Shown here one piece after another: positions 6,248 to 18,930 of a DNA stretch of 61,938 nt (position 1 is the stretch's first letter; each line of letters opens with the position of its first letter). The stretch lies in contig CADCIP010000017.1 in assembly GCA_902801485.1 (NCBI GenBank), forward strand, positions 1 to 61,938, read 5' to 3'. Position numbers and translations under genes: made by a program. The DNA is from an uncultured Bacteroidales bacterium (lineage in GTDB: Bacteria > Bacteroidota > Bacteroidia > Bacteroidales > Bacteroidaceae). The notes beneath the pieces are model-generated. The model saw nothing but the letters and a program-made list of their open reading frames with translations, did not search any database and was not told the DNA's origin.

Positions 6248-6738
6248 TATTTCATCCTCCTTTTAAGTTCCGTGAAGACTTTCTTTCGTGCTGCTGATAC
6301 CATTGCCGTGATGGACGGCTTGGGGATTCCCGTTTCCGTAGATATTTCATCTACCGACAGACCCTCCAGCTGCCGCATCTCGAAGAGCTGCCGTTCCCGG
6401 GGTTTCAACAGGTCAAGTGCCTCTTCCAGCATCCGTTGCGTATCATTAGCCTCCATAATTTCCTGAGGAGAACTCCCAAGCTCCCCTCCATAGAGGGAGG
6501 GGATGGGGGCAGGTCTGTTTCTCCTGTACATACTTACGCAACAGTTCTTAGCCACTCTGACGGCCAGGGGCTCAATGTTGCGGCTGGCATCTATCTGCTC
6601 GCAGTAACGCCACAACTGCACCATCGTCTCCTGTGCGGCATCTTCGGCATCCTCTGGGGAACCGAAGAACTGAAGTCCTACCTTCAGAACCTTCTGACGC
6701 AACTGCGCAGCTATATGTTCGAATTCTGAGCGTGTCAT
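6247..6738 (-). CDS. ECF-type RNA polymerase sigma factor
   Basis: A 163-residue sigma factor. Region 2 lies at about residues 8-75 (FFGSPEDAEDAAQETMVQLWRYCEQID, VRVAKNCCVSMYRRN). Region 4 lies at about 105-160 (LKPRERQLFEMRQLEGLSVDEISTETGIPKPSITAMVSAARKKVF). The linker between them, PAPIPSLYGGELGSSPQE, is encoded by a GC-rich palindrome. It is the first gene of an operon with the membrane anti-sigma-type protein (start overlaps this stop), the repeat-bearing lipoprotein and the MGMT-family protein. The start ATG at 6736-6738 is the only sensible one. No strong TAnnTTTG is seen just upstream. The regulon is unknown. Confidence 0.9.
   Translation of the reverse strand: MTRSEFEHIAAQLRQKVLKVGLQFFGSPEDAEDAAQETMVQLWRYCEQIDASRNIEPLAVRVAKNCCVSMYRRNRPAPIPSLYGGELGSSPQEIMEANDTQRMLEEALDLLKPRERQLFEMRQLEGLSVDEISTETGIPKPSITAMVSAARKKVFTELKRRMK
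6481..6508 (-). repeat. GC-rich palindromic repeat in a sigma-factor linker
   Basis: CCCCTCC (6483-6489), loop ATAGAG, GGAGGGG (6496-6502). These 20 bases are the exact reverse complement of the copy at 1583-1602. It is in frame between sigma regions 2 and 4. Confidence 0.8.
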
Positions 6739-6769
6739 ACATCTATAATACGCAGCAGACAGGAAAATG

Positions 6770-8128
6770 TTAAGTTAAGGATGAATCTTCGTCTAAACGG
6801 CCGCCCCAGAGGTATTTGTCTGTTTCGCGAGCAGCAACGCCACTCAACAAAAGCAGAGCCACAAGGTTGGGGATAGTCATTAGGGCATTCATCGTATCGG
6901 CGATGTTCCAAATAACATCCAGGCTGATGATGCTGCCGAAGAACAAAGCCACAATATAGAGAATGCGATAAAAGCGGTTGATGCGTTGATGTTCGATGTA
7001 GTTGACTGCACTCTCGCCGTAATAGCTCCAACCGAGGATGGTGCTGAAAGCAAATGTAAGAATACCGAAGGTAAGCAACGGAGCGCCGACATAAGGAATC
7101 TTGGAGAATGCTACCTTTGTCAATGCTGCCCCGTCGGCATAGCTGATATCGGGATGTGCCAGAATACTGCTGACGAGTACCAAACCTGTAAGGGCACAAA
7201 TGATTACCGTGTCCCAGAAAGTACCTGTACTGGAAACCAAAGCCTGACGAACGGGATTACGTGTCTGGGCTGCTGCAGCCACGATAGGAGCGCTACCCAT
7301 ACCACTCTCGTTAGAGAACAAGCCACGGGCAATACCATAGCGGGCTGCCATCATTACAGAAGCTCCTACAAAACCTCCGCCTGCCGCCATTGGGTTGAAG
7401 GCCGATTCGACGATAAGTTGCAAAGCTGGCCAGACAAAACTATAGTTCATATATAGTATATACAGGCAGCCAATCACATAGAGTAATGCCATGAATGGCA
7501 CAAGAATCGTACAGACTCGGGCAATGGACTTAACGCCTCCCATAATAACAACGGCTGTGAGCACGCTGACGAATATACCCACTATCCAAGAGGGAATACC
7601 AAAGGTCTCGCTGGCTAAGAGAGCAATGGAGTTGGCCTGAACAGTACAACCGATACCGAAACTGGCTAAGGCGGTGAAGATGGCAAAAACAAGGGCCAGC
7701 CATTTCATGCCAAGTCCGAGCTCCAAGGCGTACATAGGACCTCCGTAGGTTCGGCCGTCACTACCTTTTACACGGTATTTAACGGCTAATAACCCCTCGG
7801 CATACTTGGAGGCCATACCAAAGATACCCGTCAGCCAACACCAAAGTACGGCACCCGGTCCTCCGAGCGCCACAGCCGTAGCTACACCAACGATATTACC
7901 CGTTCCAATGGTAGCAGCAAGTGCTGTAGCCAATGCACCAAACTGAGATACGTCGCCCTTGGCATCCTTGTCTTTCTGTACCGACAGACGAATACCCGTC
8001 AGCAAACGACGTTGCGGGAAACGAAGCCGGAAAGTGAGGAATACATGTGTGCCCAGCAACATGATGACCATCGGCCATCCCCAAAGCACAGAGCTGAGTA
8101 GAGAGAAAAGGCTATTAATTTCGTCCAT
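6770..8128 (-). CDS. Sodium:alanine/glycine symporter (AGCS family)
   Basis: A 452-residue polytopic inner-membrane protein with about 10-11 hydrophobic segments. Family signatures are present: TALAATIGTGNIVGVATAVALGGPGA near residue 70-95, FSNESGMGSAPIVAAAAQTRNPVRQALVSS near 270-300, and the GWSYYGE region near 370. AGCS proteins import alanine, glycine or similar small amino acids with sodium. Length is normal for the family. It lies 130 bp downstream of the TrpB2 gene on the same strand; the spacer holds a 16-bp direct repeat (TTTTCCTGAGGCAGAA type, about 8153-8185) but no obvious promoter. Substrate cannot be assigned from sequence. Confidence 0.9.
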   Translation of the reverse strand: MDEINSLFSLLSSVLWGWPMVIMLLGTHVFLTFRLRFPQRRLLTGIRLSVQKDKDAKGDVSQFGALATALAATIGTGNIVGVATAVALGGPGAVLWCWLTGIFGMASKYAEGLLAVKYRVKGSDGRTYGGPMYALELGLGMKWLALVFAIFTALASFGIGCTVQANSIALLASETFGIPSWIVGIFVSVLTAVVIMGGVKSIARVCTILVPFMALLYVIGCLYILYMNYSFVWPALQLIVESAFNPMAAGGGFVGASVMMAARYGIARGLFSNESGMGSAPIVAAAAQTRNPVRQALVSSTGTFWDTVIICALTGLVLVSSILAHPDISYADGAALTKVAFSKIPYVGAPLLTFGILTFAFSTILGWSYYGESAVNYIEHQRINRFYRILYIVALFFGSIISLDVIWNIADTMNALMTIPNLVALLLLSGVAARETDKYLWGGRLDEDSSLT

Positions 8129-8258
8129 CTTTCTTGAATTTAATTTTTCTTATTTTCCTGAGGCAGAATTTTCCTGAGACAGAACACAAGAAACTGCTAC
8201 CCATAACCTATATATTACAGATAGCAGTTATAATTAAGAGCCTTACAGCCACATAAAA

Positions 8259-9620
8259 TTACATCTTTGGCAGTTTGTCCAAATACTCCTTAATAACCTC
8301 GTCGCTGGGGATGATGTCTGTCATCGTACCATTGTTATATTGCTCGTAGGCATAGAGGTCGAAGTAACCGGTACCGGTCAGACCAAAGAGAATTGTCTTC
8401 TCTTCGCCTGTCTCTTTGCATTTGAGGGCTTCATCGATGGCAACACGGATAGCGTGGCTGCTCTCGGGAGCAGGCAGAACACCCTCAACACGTGCAAACT
8501 GGGTGGCAGCATCGAAGACCTGAGTCTGCTCTACGGCGCGAGCCTCGAACAAACCATCGTGATACAACTGAGAAAGGATGGGACTCATACCGTGGAATCG
8601 CAGACCGCCTGCATGGTTGGCAGAGGGAATGAACTGGCTACCGAGGGTGTACATCTTGGCCAGAGGGCAGATCATACCGGTATCACAGAAGTCATAAGCA
8701 AACTTGCCACGGGTAAAGCTGGGACATGAAGCGGGCTCTACGGCAATTACCTTATAATCAGCCTCGCCTCTCAGCATCTCACCTATGAAGGGAGATACCA
8801 GACCGCCCAGGTTACTGCCGCCACCGGCACAACCAACGATAATGTCGGGCTTGATGCCATACTTGTCCAACGCCTTCTTGGCTTCCAGACCAATAACGGT
8901 CTGATGCAAAAGCACCTGATTCAACACAGAACCCAAAACATAGCGATAGCCGTCGCTGGTTACTGCAGCCTCTACAGCCTCACTGATGGCACATCCCAAA
9001 GAACCTGTGGTATCGGGGTGGTCTGCCAGAATCTTTCGGCCTACCTCTGTTGTCAGACTGGGAGAAGGGGTTACGGTAGCACCATAGGTACGCATCACTT
9101 CACGACGGAATGGCTTCTGCTCGTAGCTACACTTTACCATATACACACGACAATCCAGACCGAAATAGGCACAAGCCATACTCAGGGCTGTACCCCATTG
9201 TCCGGCACCCGTTTCGGTGGTAACACCTTTCAGGCCTTGCTTCTTAGCATAGTAAGCCTGGGCAATGGCGGAGTTCAACTTGTGGCTGCCCGAGGTATTG
9301 TTACCTTCGAACTTGTAATATATCTTGGCAGGCGTACCTAATGCTTTCTCCAGGAAATAAGCACGTACAAGTGGTGAAGGACGATACATTTTATAGAAAT
9401 TGAGTATCTCCTCGGGAATATCAAAGTAAGGAGTCTCGTTATCCAGTTCCTGTTTGTTCAAGTCCTCACAGAATATAGGATTAAGGTCTTCTAATGTCAG
9501 AGGTTTTCCCGTTCCAGGATTGATAAGCGGTGCAGGTTTGGTCTTCATGTCAGCACGGACATTGTACCATTGTGTCGGAATCTCGTTTTCCTCAAGATAA
9601 ATTTTGTAGGGGACTTTCAT
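8259..9620 (-). CDS. trpB: TrpB2-type tryptophan synthase beta chain
   Basis: A 453-residue PLP enzyme of the TrpB2 group, which is longer than TrpB1 and makes tryptophan from indole and serine. Visible are the PLP-lysine motif SGSHKLNSA, the glutamate-bearing ETGAGQWG loop and the phosphate-binding GCAGGGSNLGG. The N-terminal extension (IPTQWYNVRADM) is typical of TrpB2. No trpA or other trp gene is nearby; TrpB2 proteins often stand alone and may salvage indole. The gene follows panB by 39 bp, and that spacer is an AT-rich heptamer array. Cytoplasmic. Confidence 0.9.
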   Translation of the reverse strand: MKVPYKIYLEENEIPTQWYNVRADMKTKPAPLINPGTGKPLTLEDLNPIFCEDLNKQELDNETPYFDIPEEILNFYKMYRPSPLVRAYFLEKALGTPAKIYYKFEGNNTSGSHKLNSAIAQAYYAKKQGLKGVTTETGAGQWGTALSMACAYFGLDCRVYMVKCSYEQKPFRREVMRTYGATVTPSPSLTTEVGRKILADHPDTTGSLGCAISEAVEAAVTSDGYRYVLGSVLNQVLLHQTVIGLEAKKALDKYGIKPDIIVGCAGGGSNLGGLVSPFIGEMLRGEADYKVIAVEPASCPSFTRGKFAYDFCDTGMICPLAKMYTLGSQFIPSANHAGGLRFHGMSPILSQLYHDGLFEARAVEQTQVFDAATQFARVEGVLPAPESSHAIRVAIDEALKCKETGEEKTILFGLTGTGYFDLYAYEQYNNGTMTDIIPSDEVIKEYLDKLPKM

Positions 9621-9623
9621 AAT

Positions 9624-9660
9624 AGATTGATAATTTATGATTGATGATTATGGTTGATGT
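9624..9660. repeat. AT-rich heptamer-like array between panB and trpB
   Basis: Degenerate 7-bp units (GATTGAT, AATTTAT, GATTGAT, GATTATG, GTTGATG) fill the whole spacer before the trpB start. The period is recognisable but less regular than elsewhere. Confidence 0.5.
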
Positions 9661-10478
9661 TAATAACTCTCCGTTTCATTTGGGAAACTACCGTCCTTCA
9701 CATCTGTAATATACTGACCGATAGCATCGTTCATGATAGCGTGAAGGTCGGCATAGCGGCGCAGGAACTTTGGTTTGAAGCTATCGTTCATACCCAACAT
9801 ATCATGAGCTACCAGCACCTGGCCGTCGGCTATGCCGGCACCTATACCGATAACAGGAATAGAAACCATCTGGCAAACCTTCTTGGTAAGCTCGGCGGGA
9901 ATCTTCTCCAAAACCAAAGAGAAACATCCGGCTTGCTCAAGTAACTTGGCATCACTCAGCAACTTAGAAGCTTCTGCATCTTCTTTTGCTCTAACTGAAT
10001 AACCGCCAAACTTATATACGCTCTGAGGGGTGAGTCCCAAGTGGCCCATTACAGGAATTCCGGCATTGACAATACCGCGGATAGTATCTATAAACTCTTC
10101 GCCGCCTTCCAGTTTCAAGCCATCTACACCAGACTCGGCCATCATGCGCACAGCATTGCGAATACCATCTTCGCGGCTTATCTGATAAGATCCGAAGGGC
10201 ATATCGCAGATTACCATCGCTCTTTTTACACCACGAGCCACACAACGGGCATGATAAATCATCTCATCGATGGTAATGGGCAATGTAGTAAGATTGCCTG
10301 CCATAATGTTACTTGCACTATCGCCCACCAGAACAATGTCCATACCAGCCTGGTCAACAATCTGTGCCATCGTATAATCGTATGAAGTAAGCATGGCTAT
10401 CTTTTTGCCATCCTTCTTCATCTGCATGATTCTCTGGGTTGTTATTTTCTTTGTATCTTCAACAATATATGCTGCCAT
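9660..10478 (-). CDS. panB: 3-methyl-2-oxobutanoate hydroxymethyltransferase
   Basis: A 272-residue enzyme for the first committed step of pantothenate synthesis: it transfers a hydroxymethyl group from 5,10-methylene-tetrahydrofolate to alpha-ketoisovalerate, giving ketopantoate. Family motifs include KIAMLTSYDYTMAQIVDQAG, the metal/substrate site DIVLVGDSASN, the Mg-site region around MPFGSYQ and GLTPQSVYKFGGY, and IPVIGIGAGIADGQVLVAHDMLG. Length is normal. It has a clear promoter facing the divergent AddA gene. Its pathway partner coaBC is about 33 kb away. Confidence 0.95.
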   Translation of the reverse strand: MAAYIVEDTKKITTQRIMQMKKDGKKIAMLTSYDYTMAQIVDQAGMDIVLVGDSASNIMAGNLTTLPITIDEMIYHARCVARGVKRAMVICDMPFGSYQISREDGIRNAVRMMAESGVDGLKLEGGEEFIDTIRGIVNAGIPVMGHLGLTPQSVYKFGGYSVRAKEDAEASKLLSDAKLLEQAGCFSLVLEKIPAELTKKVCQMVSIPVIGIGAGIADGQVLVAHDMLGMNDSFKPKFLRRYADLHAIMNDAIGQYITDVKDGSFPNETESY

Positions 10479-10506
10479 TTTGTGTTATTTTTTATTTTTG
10501 CGGTTA

Positions 10507-10514
10507 CAAAGGTA
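10507..10514 (-). promoter_or_regulatory. -7 promoter element of panB
   Basis: TACCTTTG on the minus strand, 29 nt before the panB ATG; matches TAnnTTTG. It is divergent from the addA promoter 30 bp away. Confidence 0.7.
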
Positions 10515-10536
10515 CAACATTTTCAGATAAAAACCA

Positions 10537-10544
10537 TATATTTG
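10537..10544 (+). promoter_or_regulatory. -7 promoter element of addA
   Basis: TATATTTG, 26 nt before the GTG start at 10570; matches TAnnTTTG. No ATG lies between it and the GTG, which supports that start. Confidence 0.65.
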
Positions 10545-10569
10545 CAAAAAATCAATTGCATTTATCGCT

Positions 10570-13793
<3,224 letters not shown>

Positions 13794-13797
<4 letters not shown>

Positions 13798-16709
13798 AGA
13801 CATTTCTGAGTTTAGTAGCCAACGACCTTCTGAAGCGTTTTGGTAACAACATGCACAACGTAACGGTCGTGTTCCCTGGTAAGCGCGCCAGCCTTTTCCT
13901 TAATCAGGAACTGGCTCTGGCAAGCGATACACCCGTCTGGGCTCCGCGTTATATCACCATGAGCGACCTCTTCTACAGCCTCTCACCCTACGTGAAGGCT
14001 GACCCTATAGACAGCATTGCCTCTTTGTATCAGATTTTCAGCAAAACCATCCTCACGGAGGAAATACAGGAAGAATACTCGCTCGATAAGTTCTGGGGAT
14101 GGGGAGAGATTATCCTTTCCGATTTCGATGATATCGACAAACACCTTGCCGATGCAGAAGCTATCTTCTCCAATGTGTACGAACAGATGCAACTGGAGAA
14201 CTTGGATTATCTGACTAACGAGCAGAAAGATACACTCCAACATTTCTTTAAGAATTTCTCGGCCGAGGGCAATTCTCTCATCAAGGAACGTTTCTTAAAT
14301 GTCTGGTCTAAGATGTACCAGATGTACACAGACTTACGCAAAGAGCAGATGCAGGCAGGCACCGTTTACGAAGGGGCTATCTTCCGTAGCGTAATAGAAA
14401 GACTAAAAAAAGATGACACCCTCCTGACCTCCTTCCTGGCCGACCGGCAAACCATCGTCTTTGCAGGATTTAATGTCCTGAACGATGTAGAGCACGCCTT
14501 AATGTCTGCTATTCTGAAACAGGGCAAGGCACTCTTCTATTGGGATTACGACTGCTATTATGTAGAGAATCCCGAACACGAGGCTGGTGAATTTATGCGT
14601 CAGAATCTCAAGGACTTCCCTTGCGCCTTGGGTAAGGAGAACTACGACAACCTGCGTCACTTGCAGGATGTTACCTTCATCTCCTGTAATACCGATAATG
14701 CAGCGGCCCGCTATGCACATCAGTGGTTAACACTCCTGAAGGATAAGAATCTCCTCCCCGTAAAGGGGGAGGCCAGGAGAGGGTCTGTTATCCTCTGCAA
14801 CGAGAACCTTCTGCAACCCGTCCTGCACTCCCTGCCCCAGCAGGTTGAGAAGGTCAACATTACAATGGGCTTCCCCCTTACCGATGCCCCTATCTACAGC
14901 TTTGTTATGGCCTTGCTGTCGTTGCAGACAGACGGGTTCGACCTTACACAACAACGTTTCCGTCATCCCTTTGTGCAGGTTGTACAACACCATGTATATG
15001 CACCGCTCCTGGAAGAAGAACAATGGCTCAGGTATCAGGCAACGGACAACATGCAACTGCTTGCCTATCTGATAGAGATGGTGGAGAAGGTGGGTGTTCA
15101 TTTCTCCGAAATACAAGAACCCAATGTTTACGAGCAGCTATACATCGAGGCGATTTTCCAGACGCATCGAATACTGACAAAATTCCTGCAGTTGACCTGT
15201 CGCGATAAGAATCCGCTTGTAGTCCAGCACATCACCTTACGCCGTCTCTTGCGTACACTCTTGTGCAGTACCAGTATTCCATTCCACGGCGAACCGGCTC
15301 ACGGGTTGCAGGTAATGGGTGTCTTGGAGACGCGATGCCTCGATTTCTCCCACATGCTCATGCTGTCCGTAGAAGAAGGTATGCTCCCCAAAAACACGCA
15401 GGGCAACACGATGATCCCTGCCGATATACGCGAGGCATTCGGACTGACAACTCCACGCCACCGCATAGCTGTCTTTTCGTATTATTTCTACCGGCTGATA
15501 CAGCGAACGGAACATCTGACCTGTGTTTACAACGAGAACTGCGTTGGAAACAGCAAACACGAGATGTCGCGTTTCCTGCGTCAGATGCTGGCCGAGACGG
15601 AGATTCCTATCCGCACACTCTGGCTACGTAGCGATACAAGTATCCAGGATGCACAGACGCTTTCTGTCCCCAAGACACCTAAGATACTGCAGCGCATGCT
15701 AGAGCGCTATGACATCAATACCAGCGGAAAGAATGCCATCCCACTAAGCCCGTCTGTTATTAATACGTATATGACGTGCCCTCTGAAGTTCTTTCTGGCT
15801 CACGTCTCGGGCCTCCGTGCCGATGTCGATCCGCAGGATGGACTCAACGCCCCGCTCATAGGTGACATCTTCCACGATACGGCAGAACTTATCTACAAAC
15901 GTATCATACAACGAACAGGAAGTCATATTATCCAGCGCAACACGCTCTCCGAATTGCTTTCCGATATGGAGGGGCTTGTCGGTCCTATACTGGATATCGT
16001 CTTTGACACTGTCTATTTCCATCCAGCCGACCATTGGCAGCGCACAGAGGAAGCTTGGAAGATGGTCTGTCGAGATTCCCGTCCTGGAAACCAATACACA
16101 GGCGAACTCATCATCATACGTCGTGTACTTATGCAGTATCTTACCAACCTGCTTCGTTACGACCTTCGCCACACGCCCTTCCGCATCATCGCTACAGAAA
16201 CAGACAGAATGTTCAATGTTCAATTAACAATGAACAATTCAACTAACTCTGAACTCTCAACTCTAAACTCTCAACTAAACATCACCACCGGAGGTCGTAT
16301 AGACCGACTGGATGAACAGGACGGCCGCATCCGTGTGGTGGATTACAAGACAGGATATCATGTGCCCAGTATCAAGAGCATGGATGACGTCACCAATACG
16401 GCAGGCAAGCATGAAGGATATTTCTTACAAGCATTCCTCTACTCGTATGCCGTGCTGCAGAACGACAAACCGCAGCTCCCGCTCGTTCCAGCCCTCTTCT
16501 ATCCCGGTAAGGCGTACAAGGAGGATTACGACCCAACCCTCACCATAGACAAAAATGTTATAGAGGATTTTGCACCTTTGGCCGACGAGTTTTACAAGGG
16601 ACTGACTCAAGTAGTGAAGCAGATATTCTCGCCCGACTACAGTTTTACACAGACTCCCGAAGTAAAGGACTGCGCCAACTGCGACTTCAAACTACTTTGC
16701 GGAAGATGA
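13794..16709 (+). CDS. addB: AddB-type PD-(D/E)XK nuclease subunit
   Basis: A 971-residue partner of AddA. The N-terminal part is a degenerate helicase-like fold with FPGKRASLF where a Walker A would be. The C-terminal third carries a RecB-type nuclease motif (GRIDRLDEQDGRIRVVDYKTG) and a four-cysteine arrangement: one Cys in TCPLKFF (about residue 662) and CANCDFKLLC at the very end. That matches the AddB iron-sulfur staple that brackets the nuclease. The start overlaps the addA stop as ATGA. Two repeats are translated within it: a GC-rich palindrome (NLLPVKGEARRG) and a heptamer block (TMNNSTNSELSTLNSQL) just before the nuclease motif. Confidence 0.8.
14751..14783 (+). repeat. GC-rich palindromic repeat inside addB
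   Basis: CCTCCCC (14753-14759), loop GTAAAG, GGGGAGG (14766-14772), then the tail CCAGGAGAGGG. It is in frame and encodes LLPVKGEARRG. Confidence 0.8.
16208..16277 (+). repeat. Mixed heptamer block inside addB
   Basis: AATGTTC/AATTAAC/AATGAAC-type units run straight into AACTCTG/AACTCTC/AACTCTA units, about ten 7-bp units in all, translated as a Ser/Asn/Leu-rich segment. It shows that the two heptamer sequence types can be joined. Confidence 0.75.
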
Positions 16710-16761
16710 TTAATTTCAATTCATACCTCTATATCAATGTATAACTTTAAACTCAAACAAT

Positions 16762-18663
16762 ATGAAAAGAACACGTCTATCAATTTTTACCCTTTTGGTG
16801 AGCATAGCTATATTTGCTCAGGAGAAACCCTTCGTTGTTCCAACCGTAGAGAACTGGAAGGCCGGAAAAGGAGAACTACAATGGAACCAGCTGGCCAATA
16901 TCACCTACAACGATGCATCCTTGCAAGACGAAGCCCAATACCTCTCGGGCTTCATGGGCAAGATTCCTGCCACATTAGGTAAAGGCGGCTTTGTGAGCCT
17001 TCAACTCTGCAAAGACAAGAAGTTGGGGGCAGAAGGTTACCAGCTTATCGTCACCACCAAGGGCATTACCATTAAAGCTCAAACAGAGCAAGGGATACTA
17101 TGGGGCATACAGACGCTGCAACAGTTGAAGTTTCAGGGCAAGACCCTCGCTTGCGGCACCATTACCGACACACCTGCCTATCCTATGCGCGGTATGATGA
17201 TAGATGTGGGCCGTAAGTACATCCCACTATCCTATCTGTACAGCTTGGTTAATCTGCTCTCTTATTACAAGATGAACACCCTGCAGGTGCATCTGAACGA
17301 TAATGGATTCCGCGATTTCTTTCACGGAAATTGGAACGAGACTTATTCGGCTTTCCGCATGGAAAGCAACTACTTCCCCGAACTGACGGCTAAAGACGGC
17401 TACTATACCAAGAAAGGGTTCCACGATTTTATCCTTTATGCCAAGCAGATGGGCGTGGAGATTATCCCGGAGTTTGATGCTCCGGCACATTCGCTGGCTT
17501 TCACACATTACCGTCCATCGTTGGCTTGCGAGGAATACGGAGCCGACCATCTAGACCTTCGCAATCCTGCTGTCATTCCTTTCTTAGACAGCCTCTATAC
17601 TGAATATCTGGATGGTCCTGACCCCGTCTTTTGCTGCCCGCGTATGCACATCGGAACGGATGAGTACAGCAATAAGGACAGCGCTGTGGTGGAACTGTTC
17701 CGATCGCTAGCCGACCATCTGATCCGTCACGTGGAGAGCTTTGGCAAGCAAGCCGTGCTGTGGGGCTCACTCACACACGCCAAAGGTAAGACACCCGTCA
17801 AGGCCGATAACGTTATGATGCAGATGTGGTACAACGGCTATGCAAACCCCAAGGACATGAAGGCTCAGGGATACCAGATGATTAGTATCCCCGACCGTTT
17901 TGTCTATATAGTTCCCGAGGCAGGATACTATTACAACTACCTGAACTGCAAAAACCTCTATGAACGTTGGACACCGGCACAGATTGCCGACCAGCACTTT
18001 GAAGAACGCGACACGCAGATCTCCGGCGGTATGTTTGCCGTGTGGAATGACATTTGCGGCAACGGTATTTCCGTTGGTGACATCCATCATAGAATCTTCC
18101 CCGCTGTACAGGTTATTTCAGAAAAAACGTGGCGAGCAGTCAACGACACCCTGGGCTATGACGCTTGGGATAAACAACGTAAAGCATTAGGTGAAGGATA
18201 TACCTGTAATCAATTAGGAAACACTCAGGTGGAACTTTCAAACTTAAAACCTGAGACCGTCATCAACAAGAGCGATGAAGCTCAGATAGGTTACGACTAT
18301 CAGGTGGACTTCGACATTACTTGGGACACCGAGCCAAAGGGTACCATTCTGCTGGAGAACCCCTACTCTTGTGTCTGGCTCTCCGACCCCATAGGCGGCT
18401 GGTTAGGTTACTCACGCGATGGTTACCTATATACCTTCAATTATAAAGGCAAGGCAGGCCGAAAGGAACACATCAGCATCAAGGGAACCAACCGTAGCAC
18501 AACACTTTACATTGATGGCAAACTGGTGCAGGAGTTAGGTATAGAAAAACGCTTTGCCAGCGAAAAGAAACAATACAACTACATTCGCACCCTCATCTTC
18601 CCCCTCCAGAAAACAGGTGCTTTCAGCAGTCAGATTACCAACTTCAAGGCAAAGAAAATATAG
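16762..18663 (+). CDS. GH20 beta-N-acetylhexosaminidase, secreted
   Basis: A 633-residue protein with a signal peptide (MKRTRLSIFTLLVSIAIFAQ). Residues 20-125 are the GH20 N-terminal accessory domain (EGYQLIVTTKGITIKAQTEQGILWGIQTLQQL). The catalytic TIM barrel follows (AYPMRGMMIDVGRKYIPLSYL), with the family's Asp-Glu pair in HIGTDEYSN (D300, E301), needed for substrate-assisted hydrolysis of terminal N-acetylhexosamines. The C-terminal 150 residues look like a concanavalin-type beta-sandwich (YDYQVDFDITWD, GWLGYSRDGYLYTFNY). Likely periplasmic, acting on host glycans or peptidoglycan fragments. It starts 52 bp after addB but is functionally unrelated. Confidence 0.9.
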   Translation: MKRTRLSIFTLLVSIAIFAQEKPFVVPTVENWKAGKGELQWNQLANITYNDASLQDEAQYLSGFMGKIPATLGKGGFVSLQLCKDKKLGAEGYQLIVTTKGITIKAQTEQGILWGIQTLQQLKFQGKTLACGTITDTPAYPMRGMMIDVGRKYIPLSYLYSLVNLLSYYKMNTLQVHLNDNGFRDFFHGNWNETYSAFRMESNYFPELTAKDGYYTKKGFHDFILYAKQMGVEIIPEFDAPAHSLAFTHYRPSLACEEYGADHLDLRNPAVIPFLDSLYTEYLDGPDPVFCCPRMHIGTDEYSNKDSAVVELFRSLADHLIRHVESFGKQAVLWGSLTHAKGKTPVKADNVMMQMWYNGYANPKDMKAQGYQMISIPDRFVYIVPEAGYYYNYLNCKNLYERWTPAQIADQHFEERDTQISGGMFAVWNDICGNGISVGDIHHRIFPAVQVISEKTWRAVNDTLGYDAWDKQRKALGEGYTCNQLGNTQVELSNLKPETVINKSDEAQIGYDYQVDFDITWDTEPKGTILLENPYSCVWLSDPIGGWLGYSRDGYLYTFNYKGKAGRKEHISIKGTNRSTTLYIDGKLVQELGIEKRFASEKKQYNYIRTLIFPLQKTGAFSSQITNFKAKKI

Positions 18664-18672
18664 ACTATAGCA

Positions 18673-18760
18673 TAATTCACAAAGCATAATGCATAATTAT
18701 AGATAAAAAATAACATATAAAAAGAAAATTATCCACGGTGAATTGTGAATTATGAATTAA
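18673..18760. repeat. AT-rich heptamer-like repeats before the tRNA
   Basis: CATAATTCAC/GCATAAT/GCATAAT units at about 18673-18702 and GTGAATTGTGAATTATGAATT at about 18738-18760, the second a 7-bp period (TGAATTG, TGAATTA). The two halves are partly inverted relative to each other. The second half sits where the -33 element of the tRNA promoter would be. Confidence 0.55.
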
Positions 18761-18766
18761 AATCAC

Positions 18767-18774
18767 TATCTTTG
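18767..18774 (+). promoter_or_regulatory. -7 promoter element of tRNA-Arg
   Basis: TATCTTTG, a perfect TAnnTTTG match 26 bp before the tRNA 5' end. Confidence 0.75.
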
Positions 18775-18799
18775 CACCCGCTTAATAGCGATTAAGGTC

Positions 18800-18874
18800 G
18801 GTTCGGTAGCTCAGTTGGATTAGAGCAGCAGCCTTCTAAGCTGCGGGTCAAGGGTTCGAGCCCCTTCCGAATCA
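18800..18874 (+). tRNA. tRNA-Arg (anticodon TCT)
   Basis: Cloverleaf read by eye: acceptor GGTTCGG pairs with CCGAATC (one G-U); D arm GCTC...GAGC; anticodon stem GCAGC/GCTGC with loop CTTCTAA, anticodon TCT at 18835-18837; T arm AGGGG-type stem with loop TTCGAGC; discriminator A at 18874. CCA is not encoded. It decodes AGA. It has its own promoter and is followed 9 bp later by a terminator. Confidence 0.95.
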
Positions 18875-18883
18875 CAAACAAAG

Positions 18884-18920
18884 AGGGTGTGGCAAATAAA
18901 ATGTCGCATCCTTTTTTTTT
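18884..18920 (+). terminator. Rho-independent terminator after tRNA-Arg
   Basis: An 11-bp stem AGGGTGTGGCA / TGTCGCATCCT (three G-U pairs) with a 7-nt A-rich loop, followed by nine T. It overlaps the in-frame GTG at 18889, ruling that out as the start of the next gene. Confidence 0.85.
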
Positions 18921-18930
18921 AATTGGAATC

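Noticed and set aside
8129-8258. Riboswitch or attenuator before the AGCS symporter
   Set aside because: No recognisable aptamer and only a 16-bp direct repeat; nothing supports a call.
14747-14790. Frameshift or phage insertion in addB
   Set aside because: The frame is kept and the insert is a member of the palindromic repeat family.
18889-18930. GTG start for the CotH-type protein, adding 14 residues
   Set aside because: The GTG is inside the tRNA terminator stem and the ATG at 18931 starts a proper signal peptide.
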